A stretch of DNA of 64,000 nucleotides from Salvia splendens (lineage: Eukaryota; Streptophyta; Magnoliopsida; Lamiales; Lamiaceae), in NCBI RefSeq assembly GCF_004379255.2, contig NC_056036.1, forward strand, positions 42,247,576-42,311,575, written 5' to 3'. Position numbers and translations under genes: made by a program. Below are positions 44,775-54,740 of the stretch, piece by piece; position 1 is the first letter of the stretch, and the number at the start of each line of letters is the position of its first letter. The notes beneath the pieces were generated by a model that had not been told where the DNA came from, did no database searches, and saw only the letters and a program-made list of their open reading frames with translations.

Positions 44775-47700
44775 CTACTCATCGCTGAATGTGGTTTTCT
44801 TTCCTGCAAAAAATTCCAACAATGACAATTAGTCAGAAGACTATGTCTCGTTCTGATGCAAAAAAAATTGAAGGTTTACATACCAGATGGAGTAAAGCTG
44901 GGTTTGTTGCCGAATCCACGTCCTCTGCCACCGCCACCAAAACGACCACCAGAGTCCCGACCGCCACGGCCACCACCACGGCGCCCGCCACCTCCGAATC
45001 GGCCACCAGAGTCCCGACCGCCACTTCTTCCAAAGCCTCTACCACCCCCTCTGCCGCCACCAGAAGCATTATTATCCCTTGGCTTGGCCTCATCAACATA
45101 CAAGGTGCTGTCTCCGAGTTGGGATCCACTTAGCTCCAAAGCTTTGTTGAAGCCATCTCCTTCCTTGAAATCAAGGTAAGCAATACTGAAGAATAAAACC
45201 AATAGCACCGTTAGCACCTTGTGAAATCATAACAAGCAGATGTAGAAGGTGAGAGAGAGAGACTACTGACCCTTTAACACCACCCTCCTGATCTTTGGGG
45301 ATAGAAACTCGGGTGATTTCGCCACAGTCGCTGAAATGCTCCTCCAGGGCGCTCCTAATCTGCAAATTCATCATTAGTAACAATTTTTTTTTATCTTTGT
45401 AGGGAGATCAAGACTCGGGTAAACTAATATGGACATGCCAATATTTACCTGGTCTTCACTGTCAAATTTGTTAAATCCGCGAACAAATGCTGTTTGTCCC
45501 TGAGCTCCTCCTCCCCTCTGGAAGGATTGTGAATCCCGGCCACTATAAAACAATAAAAGTTATAATCTCAGAACAAACTATTAGCTGGAGAAAGTAGATA
45601 CTGCAGAGAAGTATTGACGCAGTCGTACCCGCTGAACGGAGTGGCAGCACCCCTTTCTTTAGCAAGGTCAAGTCTCACTTCACGACCCAACAACTCTTGA
45701 CCATTCAATTCCAATGCCTACATAGTTTTTAGACAATAATTTTTTTTCTCAAATTTTACATACTGTAAATCTATCTACATATGCATCAGTATAGATTTTT
45801 ACCTTTGCCGCTGCTTCAGCGGTAGCAAACTCAACATGACCAAAGCCCCTGAATGAATTATCTTGACCCATAGCAAAACGGACATCTACAACTTCCCCAG
45901 CAGATTTGAAGAAGTTCTCACTGTGAAAAAACAATCGTCAAAGAAACTACATAATAATAATTAACTAAATAATAACTTGAGGATAAGGAACTCACACATC
46001 AGCTTGCTCAACAGAGAAGGATAAGTTTCCAACAAATAGAGTTTTTGAACCTCCAGATTGCACATTGGGTGTGGCAGGTGTCTTGGGCTGCACAAATATG
46101 AATTAGGAATTAGTTATAGGTTCTATGATAGAAATAAAACAGAACAGGTGTGTTGGTTTAGATCATAAGATAGCAAATTGTATTAAACACTGAAAGAACA
46201 TCACTCACAGTATTGTCAACATCCATCATTTGAACATCTCCACTCTGCGTAACAAAATAAAAGTCATGTAAGGATAGATAGTCATGACAAGGACACATGT
46301 GAAACAGTCAAGTGAAAACACAGTAGAAGGATAAGATTGGCCATTACTGTTTTCTTGGGAGTCTTAGCAGGTTTTTCATCTTCTTCCTCTGAAGACTCAT
46401 CTTCCTCAGAGGACTCTTCGGAACTGGCACTCTTCTTTGCCTATAAACATAACATATGTCAGCATGAACTAAGACCTAATTAAAAAATCTTCACCTGTAT
46501 TGAAACAATATAGCAAAAAGATAACATTAACATACTTGGCCTTTAATCTTCTTTTTCTGAGGTTCATCATCACTTTCTTCAGAACTCTCATCACTATCAT
46601 CATCAGAACTTTCCTCCTTGGCCTGCATATCATTTATTAGTAATTATACTACAATTCCTTCAGTACTGCATGCAAAACTACAGTTGATTAAGAAGGAATG
46701 AACAATAATGGTGTTGAACCAGCAGTACCTTTTTAGCATCTGCAATGGGTCTCTTCAATGAAGCAGCCTTGGGTGCTTCCTGCAAAACATAGGCAATGAA
46801 TGCGAAGATATATTACTACTTTTTTGTACTGCCTGATAATCAAATTAAAGCATCAATCAGAACAAAGCAATATGGATTAAGTATGCAGCAAGACAATGCT
46901 GAGAAAACTTTTAAGAACAAGCAAAAATACAAATCTCTGAAAGCATGTAAAAAGTCATTAAAAACTTAAAATATATACATTTGAAAGCATGCAAAAAGTC
47001 AGAAACAAGCTACGTAGGATGCACTTACTTCCTCATCAGAGCTTTCGTCTGAATCAGATTCATCACTGGACTCCTCTTTCTTCTTGGGAGCTGCAGCAGG
47101 GGTGGCAGCAGGAGCTTTCTTGGCCGGAGCATCCTCCTCATCAGAACTGGACTCTTCCTCAGACGAAGATTCATCTTTCTTGGCAGGGGCGGCTGCCTTC
47201 TTAACCGGAGCTGGAGCTGCTTTCTTGGCTGAGGCAACATCCTCATCAGAACTGCTATCTTCCTCAGAATCAGAGGATTCCTCTTTCTTCTTGGCTGCAG
47301 CAGGGGCGGTCACAGGAGCTTTCTTGGCTGGAGCATCATCCTCATCAGAACTGGACTCTTCTTCGGATGATGACTCATCTTTCTTTGCTGCAGGTACAGC
47401 TGCCTTCTTAACTGGGGCTGCAGGTTTCTTGGCTGGGGCAACATCCTCATCAGAGCTACTATCATCGTCAGAAGAATCAGAGGACTCCTCTTTCTTCTTG
47501 GCAGCAGCAGCAGGGGCCTTCTTAGGAACATCTTCCTCTAAACCACTGCTTTCCTCTGAGTCTGACTTAGCAGACCCATTCTTGGCAAGTGGTGCCTTAG
47601 TCTAGCCAAATAACAGACCCAAATAAATATATAAACAATAATCTCCAAACGTTTAATAGGTAAAAATCATGACTTAACTAAACAATACATCAGATTTTTA

Positions 47701-48331
47701 AATATTATACGAGTAAGAAATGCAATAGTATTATGTTAAATGAGGTATAGGGATAAACCTTGGGAGGTTGCTCATCTTCAGAAGAAGAGTCATCTTCAGA
47801 AGAAGAAGACTCGACCTTCTTCTTAAGGACCTTCTTTTCAATTTTGGCCTCAACCTTCTTTTCTTCCACCTTCTGTTTCTTAGCACTCACCACTTTCTTC
47901 TCAATAGCTTCCTCTGCCTCTCTCTTGCCTGCCAAACAATCACAACCACATAGAGTAAATCAATCTAAAATCAAACCAATAACTATACTCAAAGCGTCTC
48001 TCTAGCCTATCAGAAACAATCACAACCACATCGAATAACTCAATCTAAAATCAAATCCATAACTCCACTTAAAGCTAACAACGACAAAAAAAAATCACAC
48101 GCCATAAAAAGCATAGGAAAACCAGCAAATCAACGATGACGAATACAACGAATTAAAAACAAACCTTTCTTCAAAGGCTTGGTGGGAGCAGCGACGACAG
48201 CAGCTGCTTCGACCTACAAAAGTCGTAATTAAAACAAAAAAAAATCAAACGGAATTCAACGAAAGCAACAGCAGATGAATAACATAAACGTTGATTCTCA
48301 CCTTAGCGGCCTTCTTGCTTGATTTACCCAT
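44775..48331 (-). CDS. Nucleolin-like protein, 15 exons
   Basis: Exons 48331-48302, 48213-48165, 47928-47759, 47601-47029, 46779-46729, 46622-46536, 46440-46348, 46244-46209, 46087-45996, 45920-45803, 45717-45629, 45542-45449, 45359-45271, 45185-44884, 44803-44775; 633 aa. Order: Lys-rich N-terminus (MGKSSKKAAK), acidic Ser/Asp/Glu stretches alternating with AKKAP linkers to about residue 360, RRM1 (TLFVGNLSFSV, RGFGHVEF), RRM2 (TAFVRGFN, GIAYLDF), and an RGG/GAR domain. The last 29-nt exon adds KKTTFSDE. This layout is that of plant NUC-L1/NUC-L2, which act in rDNA chromatin and pre-rRNA processing in the nucleolus. The largest exon contains a tandem duplication of about 68 codons. Confidence 0.92.
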
Positions 48332-48885
48332 AACAGATGATGTTAAGAGAGGGAGAGAGCGGCAGAGAAAAAGGAATCGTCAAAAACCCTAGAAAGTGTA
48401 TTAGGGTTTAAAGAGGAGAAGCAGATATTTTAGAAACGAGTGCGCCTCGTTTTATACTAGGTTTTGAGCGACACGTGTTTCCTTACATTTTTTTCCTTCT
48501 CTTGTTTTTTAATATAGCACAGTAAATACATTATTTTACTTAAATTTCGACAGGAGTAATTTACAATGTTATATTAGTATTATAAAAATATATTTATAAA
48601 TGGTGATTATTTTAAATTGTGTCTCTTTATTTATTTAAATTATTTCGGGTCAATGCGAGTAATATTTAATTTTGCTAGAATATTTAATTGTAAAAAGTTG
48701 GTCACACGCTAAAAATTCATGTATTTTATCATTATATCATAATTGATTGTATATACCGAAATTTACCTAAAATTCATATATTTTCGGGTATTAGTCATTT
48801 GAAAATAGTTTAAATAAAACATTCTCTAAAATAGATTCAATAATAAATATTTTTGTATTTATGATCTTTTTTAAAAAAAAAATTA
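48332..48885 (-). promoter_or_regulatory. Nucleolin 5' region and AT-rich spacer
   Basis: 48332-48480 is the leader and proximal promoter. It includes AAACCCTAG at about 48385 and AACCCTAA (reverse complement of TTAGGGTT, about 48402-48409), i.e. telo-box motifs common in plant ribosome-biogenesis promoters. The rest is AT-rich. Confidence 0.55.
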
Positions 48886-49128
48886 CTCCCTCCGTCCCAA
48901 GTTACTTGAGTCGTATTCCTTTTTGGGTTGTCCCAAGTTACTTGAGTCATTTCTCTTTTTGGCTAAAAACAAAATATCTAATCACACTTACTTTATTTTT
49001 TCTTTTACTTTATTCTCTCTTCTTTCTCTTACTTTATTCCCTCATCTACTTTATTTAACTCACTAAACAAAACTTTTTTAAATCTCGTGTCGAAAAGAAA
49101 CGCCTCAAGTAACGTGGGATGGAGGAAG
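48886..49128. mobile_element. Stowaway MITE
   Basis: Left end CTCCCTCCGTCCCAAGTTACTTGAG; right end CTCAAGTAACGTGGGATGGAGGAAG. Flanked by TA (48884-48885, 49129-49130). 243 bp. A second partial copy of the left-end text (TTGTCCCAAGTTACTTGAGTC) lies inside at about 48929. Confidence 0.85.
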
Positions 49129-50887
49129 TATATGAAAGGTAATCATCATGTGAACACCTTTACAAGAAAAAAGGTACCTAGAATTGAACTAGATATTGAC
49201 CACGAAAGTCATAGATTGGGTTATGCTCTGTGTGTATGATTCATGCTAGAAGTGTACTACGTTGTAAGACATTATTTGTTTGATATGCGAGTTAAGAGCA
49301 AGTATTAAAAGCGCATTGATATTTTTAAGTTTTAACTCTCAATTAATTGTCGATTTTTACTTTAAGCCCTCGTGAAGGCTTAAAAGGCTGAGCTTTTGTG
49401 ATTATCAACCAAGCCACAGTTCTCGTGTGAGGCGTATTCTACTCCGACAAAGGCTCAACTTGAGTTCGAATTATTAGAAAGAAAAAAATGACACAATGTT
49501 CGAGGCATAAAAAAGTCTTGTGTGAGCCTGATTAAAAAAAATCTTTGGTAATTAGCAAGGATATTTACTGGCGGACGCAGTGACTATTCTCCGCGCTAAT
49601 AGAGGCAGGCATCTCAATGAGTGGGACATCAGGCCCAATGATATAAAGTTGCTACATACCCAACCCAGTAACTATTTCTCGCGCTAATAAAGGCGGGCAC
49701 CTCAATGAGACCATTTACTTTAGAATGGGCGAGTCTCATGCCACTCAACCACTCAACCACACGTCTCATGCACCTCAATGAGACCATTCAAATTTTTTAT
49801 TTGCGTACATGATATAGTTATGTGGGCTTTGCCGGGGCACGTGCCTTTTCACGTACGAACATGAAATTATTCTCCGAGAATCACACAAATGGGCTTTTTC
49901 TAGGCTATTCGATATTACCACATACACCCATAGAGTATTTTTTGGACCAAATTATCCTTTTTAGCCCTACGCACTATTCCAGACCTTTTATAATCCAATT
50001 GTAGCTAACATGATCATCACTCCACCCATGTCACTTATGTTATTTCAACTACTATCTCCGTATTTGAAAAATAGATTCATAGAAATATTTGAAACGACAT
50101 GGGTTTTAATGCATATTTGATAAAGTAAGATTATGAGGTTCACTTCCTAAAATAGAAAGTTTCTATTTTTTAAGGACGGGCCAAAATAGAAATAGTTTCT
50201 ATTTTTAATAGACGGAAGTAGTATAGAATGCTGAACTTTACAATGTCATAAGCTCTTCAATAGTATTCTTGCATTATTAAGCTGGACTTCGTCATCGTCT
50301 TAACAACTACTACAAATTATGTGGAAAAAGTGCATGAATATTTATGATTTTAAAAATTATGATAAATTGTCAAATAAATCACGAAATAGGATCAGTTTTA
50401 TCTCACATTTTCAAAAACTAAACTACTCCATAAATAAAAAAGTTTGCAATTTTCGTAATTATCTCATTTATCTTCTCTAAGACAAAATGCGATGAATTGC
50501 CATTCGATTTCAAACACGTCATTAACTACATAAACATGTACTATCACCATAAGAAAGGTGGCAAATTTCCTAATATAGTCATAGCATTTCCACTTGTTTA
50601 AAATTGATTACTACATTCAATGGCGGACACACAGTAAGGAGAGGGGAGGGGCTTAAGCCCTTCCCCATTTTTTCCCCCTATTTTTCTTCTTCTAAAACTT
50701 CCAAAATTTTCATAAACTAATCTTTAGCCCCTACCAAACTAATGGCGTTGAAGAGCAAATGCTGGATGTTGAAGTGAATAAGGGGCTGAAATTATAAAAT
50801 TGCAGAGGAAAACAATGGCGGCTAGGTTATTACTTATTAAGAAGAAGATGACTTGGTTGGCCAATTAAAAATAGTCTATACTATTAA
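49129..50887. other. Intergenic DNA with a local tandem repeat
   Basis: CGCAGTGACTATTCTCCGCG...GGCA.CTCAATGAG (about 49576-49622) is repeated about 90 bp on (49665-49712). 50053-50219 has MITE-like ends (ATCTCCGTATTTGAAAAATAG / CTATTTTTAATAGACGGAAGTA). No gene is seen. Confidence 0.45.
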
Positions 50888-52697
50888 GAGCATTAGCAAT
50901 GGGGCGCCCTTAGGCGCGCCCTATGCACCGCCACGTCATTATTTTTATCCTTCTACCCTCTCACCTGCAATGGGGAGCCCTAAGGCGCGCCCTATACATT
51001 TTCTTTTATTTGAATATTTAAATAACTACAAAAATTGGAAAAAAAAACTTCATTTCATTTATAAAAATTAATACATTGCAATACGAATTAAAAAATATGC
51101 AAACTCAGCGAAGGCGGTTACGGGCCCACACTTCTTCAATCATGTCGTTCATGAGCTGAGCATGGTCTTATTGGTTGCGCATTGAGGCCTGTCTAGATAG
51201 AACCTCATTAAAGCCCGTCAGTAATCCTCTAGCGGTGGGCGTGGTCGCCGTGCCGAACGAGCTAGATGCACCTTCATCATCGTTCCAGTCGGTGATGCTT
51301 TCACCTTCATGCTCGACTATCATGTTGTGCATGATTTATGCACGCATACATGACATTGGCGATGACTTCCTTGAACCAGATACGAGCCGACCCTTTCACT
51401 ATTGTCCACCGTGCTTGGAGCACACCAAATGCCCGCTCGACATAATTCCGCGCCGCCTCCTGCTTGTGCGCAAATAAAACCCTATTCTCACCAATTGGGC
51501 AGCTGATCGTCTTTACAAAAACAGGCCACTGTGGGTATATGTCATCGGCCAAGTAGTACCCCACGTGGTATGGGAGCCTGTTGGAAGTGAACTCGATGGT
51601 CGGGCCATTGCCATTGCATTGCTCGGTGAAGAGGGTGGATGAGTTTATGACGTTGATGTCGTTGTTCGACCCGGCTACACCGAAGTAAGCATGCCAGATC
51701 TAGAGCCGATAGTCAGCGACGGGTTCGAGGATCATCGTCGGGTGGCTGCCCTTGTATCCACTAGTGAATTGGCCTCTCCACGCCTTCGGACAATTCTTCC
51801 ACTTCCAGTGCATACAGTCGATGTTCCCTAGCATCCCAGGAAAGCCGTGCACCGTCTCGTGCATCTTCATCAGGCCCTGGCAATCAACAGCAGTCGGCCA
51901 GCGCAAATATGTGTCCCCGTAGGCCTCCACAATTCCCCTACAAAATCTCTTCAGGCACTCCCGGCCTTTTGTCTCCCCGACGTGGAGGTACTCGTCGAAA
52001 ATTCCCGTCGTGGTGTCGTAGGCCAACTGACAGAGTGCATCCGTGCACTTTTGCAACGGTGTAAGGCCGGGTCTGCCGACGCCATCTTCCCGATACGTCA
52101 TGTAATCATCACGTGACTCCAACGTCCGGACAATGCTGAGAAAAAGGCAATGCGTCATTCTAAACCGGCGGCGGAAAACAATCGGGCCCCACCGTGGTTG
52201 CTCGGCAAAATAGTCTGCAACCAGACGTTGGTGAGCTACCGCGTGGTCGCGTCGGACAACCGTCCGACGTCGAATAGGCCTGTGGATCAGCTCCGCCGCC
52301 GCCGCCGCCTCCTCGCGCTGCAGTTCGGCTAATCATTCCGCCATGGCCTCTTCAACGGCTGCATCTAAGGCATCCCCGGTCGGACTACCTTCCTCTAAGG
52401 AACTAGTGGTGTCGTCGTTGTGGTTCATTTTGGTATGTAAGAGAGGTAGAAATGTGAGAGATGAGAGAAATGAGAGAGGCGAGATGTTCGTATGAACAAG
52501 TGAATGAGAAACGAGGTTTAAATAGACAAGATTTGGAAGAAAAAAAAACGTGTGCCATCGTCCGTGCCTATCGTCTGCGGAGCCCACAATGGTGCCCGAT
52601 GGCGCGAACGATAGCCTATCGTCCGAGCACCCACAATGGAGCCATCGGATGCGCCCGAGGACGATGGCAAGCATCGGGCGCCCCATTGTGGGTGCTC
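50888..52697 (-). mobile_element. PIF/Harbinger element carrying a transposase relic
   Basis: 1810 bp. Termini GAGCATTAGCAATGGGGCGCCC and (reverse complement) GAGCACCCACAATGGGGCGCCC. Flanking trinucleotides TAA (left) and GAT (right) do not match, so the target duplication is lost or altered. The transposase lies on the minus strand; no ORF1 is present. Confidence 0.85.
51105..52428 (-). pseudogene. Harbinger (DDE_Tnp_4 / ALP1-HARBI1 type) transposase relic
   Basis: ATG at 52428. A TGA near 52331 (after ALDAAVEEAMAE) and a TAG near 51700 (after ILEPVADYRL) both fall where Trp is expected. A frameshift follows near 51335, before HNMIVEHEG, and a TAA near 51175. All catalytic-region blocks are otherwise readable: GNIDCMHWKWKNCP (first Asp), AGSNNDINV (second), YYLADDIYPQW, and NYVERAFGVLQARW (Glu). 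Four or so point lesions in an otherwise well-kept sequence mean recent inactivation. Confidence 0.85.
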
Positions 52698-53163
52698 GAT
52701 GACACCTGGGAATGACATGAGGAGCGACATTCTAAAAAATTACGCCACAACGAAGGATTTTAAAAAATGGGCTGCTATTTTGTTAGAAAATGTTAGTATA
52801 TGGAGTAATTTATTTATATTAATGTAAATAATTAGAAGATGTGCTATAATATTAATTGTATTGTTTTTTATTTATTTATTTATTTATTTTTATTTCTACT
52901 TTAGAGTGACATTTCGATTTATTTAATTTGAATTTTAGTGTTATATTTGTCATTGATTCATATTATAATAGTAATAGTTGTTACGAGATTGTGATTTTTT
53001 TCAGTATGATATAATTTTTTCAATACTTTTTAAAAATCATTCTCTTACTTTTCAATTTACTTTTCAATTTACTTTTCAATTTGCAGTTAAACTCATATTA
53101 TCATTAACAAAGTTATTTTCATGTACGAAATGAGTAGTTATTCTTTCAAGCACATATATACAA
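52698..53163. other. AT-rich spacer
   Basis: Contains a TTTATTTATTTATTTATTT microsatellite at about 52868-52890 and a triple CTTTTCAATTTA repeat (about 53046-53085). TATATACAA at 53155-53163 is the left target duplication of the Pack-MULE. Confidence 0.6.
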
Positions 53164-54117
53164 GAGTAAAGGTCCTTTTTGGTCCTAAATATATGACGAT
53201 TTTTTTTATTTTGGTCCAAAATATTATCTTTTGAATTATTCGGTTCCTCACATTTGAAATCGGATCACATTTAGTCCGAAATGGACGGAACTGTTAAAAT
53301 TTAACATCGCCTCCGACCGCGCCGCCCTCCTCGGCCTCCGCGCGGCAGTGGGCGGCCGCGTCCTCCTCTGGAACCTCTCCAGCCCCATCCCCTGCGCCTG
53401 GCCCGGCGTCAACTGCTCCCCCGACAACTCCTACGTCGTCGAGCTCCACTTCCCCGGAATGGGCCTCTCCGGCGAGCTCCCCTCCAAATCCTTCTCCAAC
53501 ATGACCAATCTGTAGACTCTCAGCCTCCGCTACAACGCCCTCTCCGGCCCCCTCCCGCCCGACCTCTTCACCTCCCTCCGCAATCTCTACATGCAGCACA
53601 ATTTCTTCACCGGCGAGCTTCCCCAAACCCTCTTCTCCCTCACCTCGCTGGTGCGGCTCAATCTAGCGGAGAACAACTTATCCGGCCTGATTTCGCCGGG
53701 TTTCGCCAATTTGACTCGGTTAGGAACTCTCTATTTGCATAAAAACTGCTTTTCCGGCCCAATCCCCGCCATAGTTCAATTCGATGTTTCCAGCAATAGC
53801 CTAATCGGCTCAATCCCCAATTCCCTTTCGAAAAACCCTAAATCCTCCTTCCTCAGCAATTCGCTCTGCGGCGAGCCTCTCAATTCATGCGAAAACGCTA
53901 ATCCGAAGAAAAAGAAGCTCTCCGCCGGAGCGATTGCCGGCATTGTGATCTCCTCCGTCGTCGCGGTTTTCGTTGACTGTTAAATTTTAACAATTCCGTC
54001 CATTTCGGACTAAATGTGATCCGATTTCAAATGTGAGGGACCGAATAATTCAAAAGATGATGTTTTGGACCAAAATAAAAAATCGTCATATCTTTAGGAC
54101 CAAAAGGACCTTTACTC
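53164..54117. mobile_element. Pack-MULE with captured receptor-kinase fragment
   Basis: 954 bp. Inverted arms of about 140 bp start GAGTAAAGGTCC on both sides and contain GGACTAAATGTGATCCGATT. The 9-bp target duplication is TATATACAA versus TATATGCAA (53155-53163, 54118-54126; one mismatch). The GC-rich core is host-gene DNA (see next entry). No transposase. Same terminal family as 37668-38160. Confidence 0.92.
53303..53983 (+). pseudogene. Captured LRR receptor-like kinase ectodomain fragment
   Basis: Reads ASDRAALLGLRAAVGG, then the LRR N-terminal cap (PCAWPGVNCS), about five leucine-rich repeats (MGLSGELP, YNALSGPLPPDLF, HNFFTGELP, ENNLSGLIS, KNCFSGPIP, SNSLIGSIP), a LCGEPL motif, and the start of the membrane segment (GAIAGIVISSVVAVF) before stopping at TAA. 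This is the ectodomain layout of the RLK902/RKL1 group. One TAG near 53512 replaces a Gln, and part of the last repeat is missing. The kinase domain was not captured. No intron remains or was present in this part. Confidence 0.85.
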
Positions 54118-54126
54118 TATATGCAA

Positions 54127-54740
54127 TGAAGGAAGCCCTTACAGGAAAAAATTTCTGCGTCCACCACTGACTACATTATCATGTATTTCACCGAAAAGAA
54201 GACGAATGAGATAATTGCAAAAATTTCAAACTCCGTGATGTATAATTCAATTTTAAAAAGTGTGATACAACTCAAAATTTAATTCTTTAGTAATTAATCA
54301 GACAATTACAAATTCATTTGACAATTACTACCTACTATAAATTCTAATTCTAATATAGAAATAAAATCAAGGAAGAGAAGACCTCAATTGAAGCTGGGCA
54401 ATTTCGTCAAGTCAAATCCCAACGGCTCTTTTCCACCACAACTCGCCGCCGCATTCCATTCTCAAAAACCCTAATTACAAAATTCAACTAATATATAAAC
54501 CCCTCAATTCAACTTGTTTTTCCCACCAACAAGCAATTCATTCAAATCGTGAAAACTCGCTCACAATCTTCTGTCTTTGATATTGATTACACTAATTTGA
54601 TCCTATTTTGAACTGTTTTTTTACACTGATTAATTCTTCCTGCAGGCTCCGATTTACCCTTAGATTAGTTTTCTCTACACGCATTATATTTGCATATTTT
54701 TGTGTTATTTGTTTTTGCTAACATATTGGAAACAGGAAAT
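54127..54740 (+). promoter_or_regulatory. CDC20 promoter and leader
   Basis: Holds AT-rich DNA, then a likely leader from about 54500, possibly with a 5' UTR intron (acceptor TTCCTGCAG at about 54645). The Pack-MULE lies about 620 bp upstream of the start codon. Confidence 0.5.
54418..54427 (+). promoter_or_regulatory. Putative MSA element (mitosis-specific activator)
   Basis: CCCAACGGCT fits the consensus YCYAACGGYY bound by three-repeat Myb factors that drive G2/M transcription in plants. It lies about 315 bp upstream of the CDC20 ATG, which is appropriate for a mitotic gene. Confidence 0.6.

Noticed and set aside
44789..45179. Plus-strand Thr/Pro-rich frames
   Set aside because: Antisense to the RGG domain of nucleolin.
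47084..47605. Plus-strand Ala/Ser-rich 173-codon frame
   Set aside because: Antisense to the acidic exon of nucleolin; composition is dictated by the GAA/GAT repeats on the other strand.
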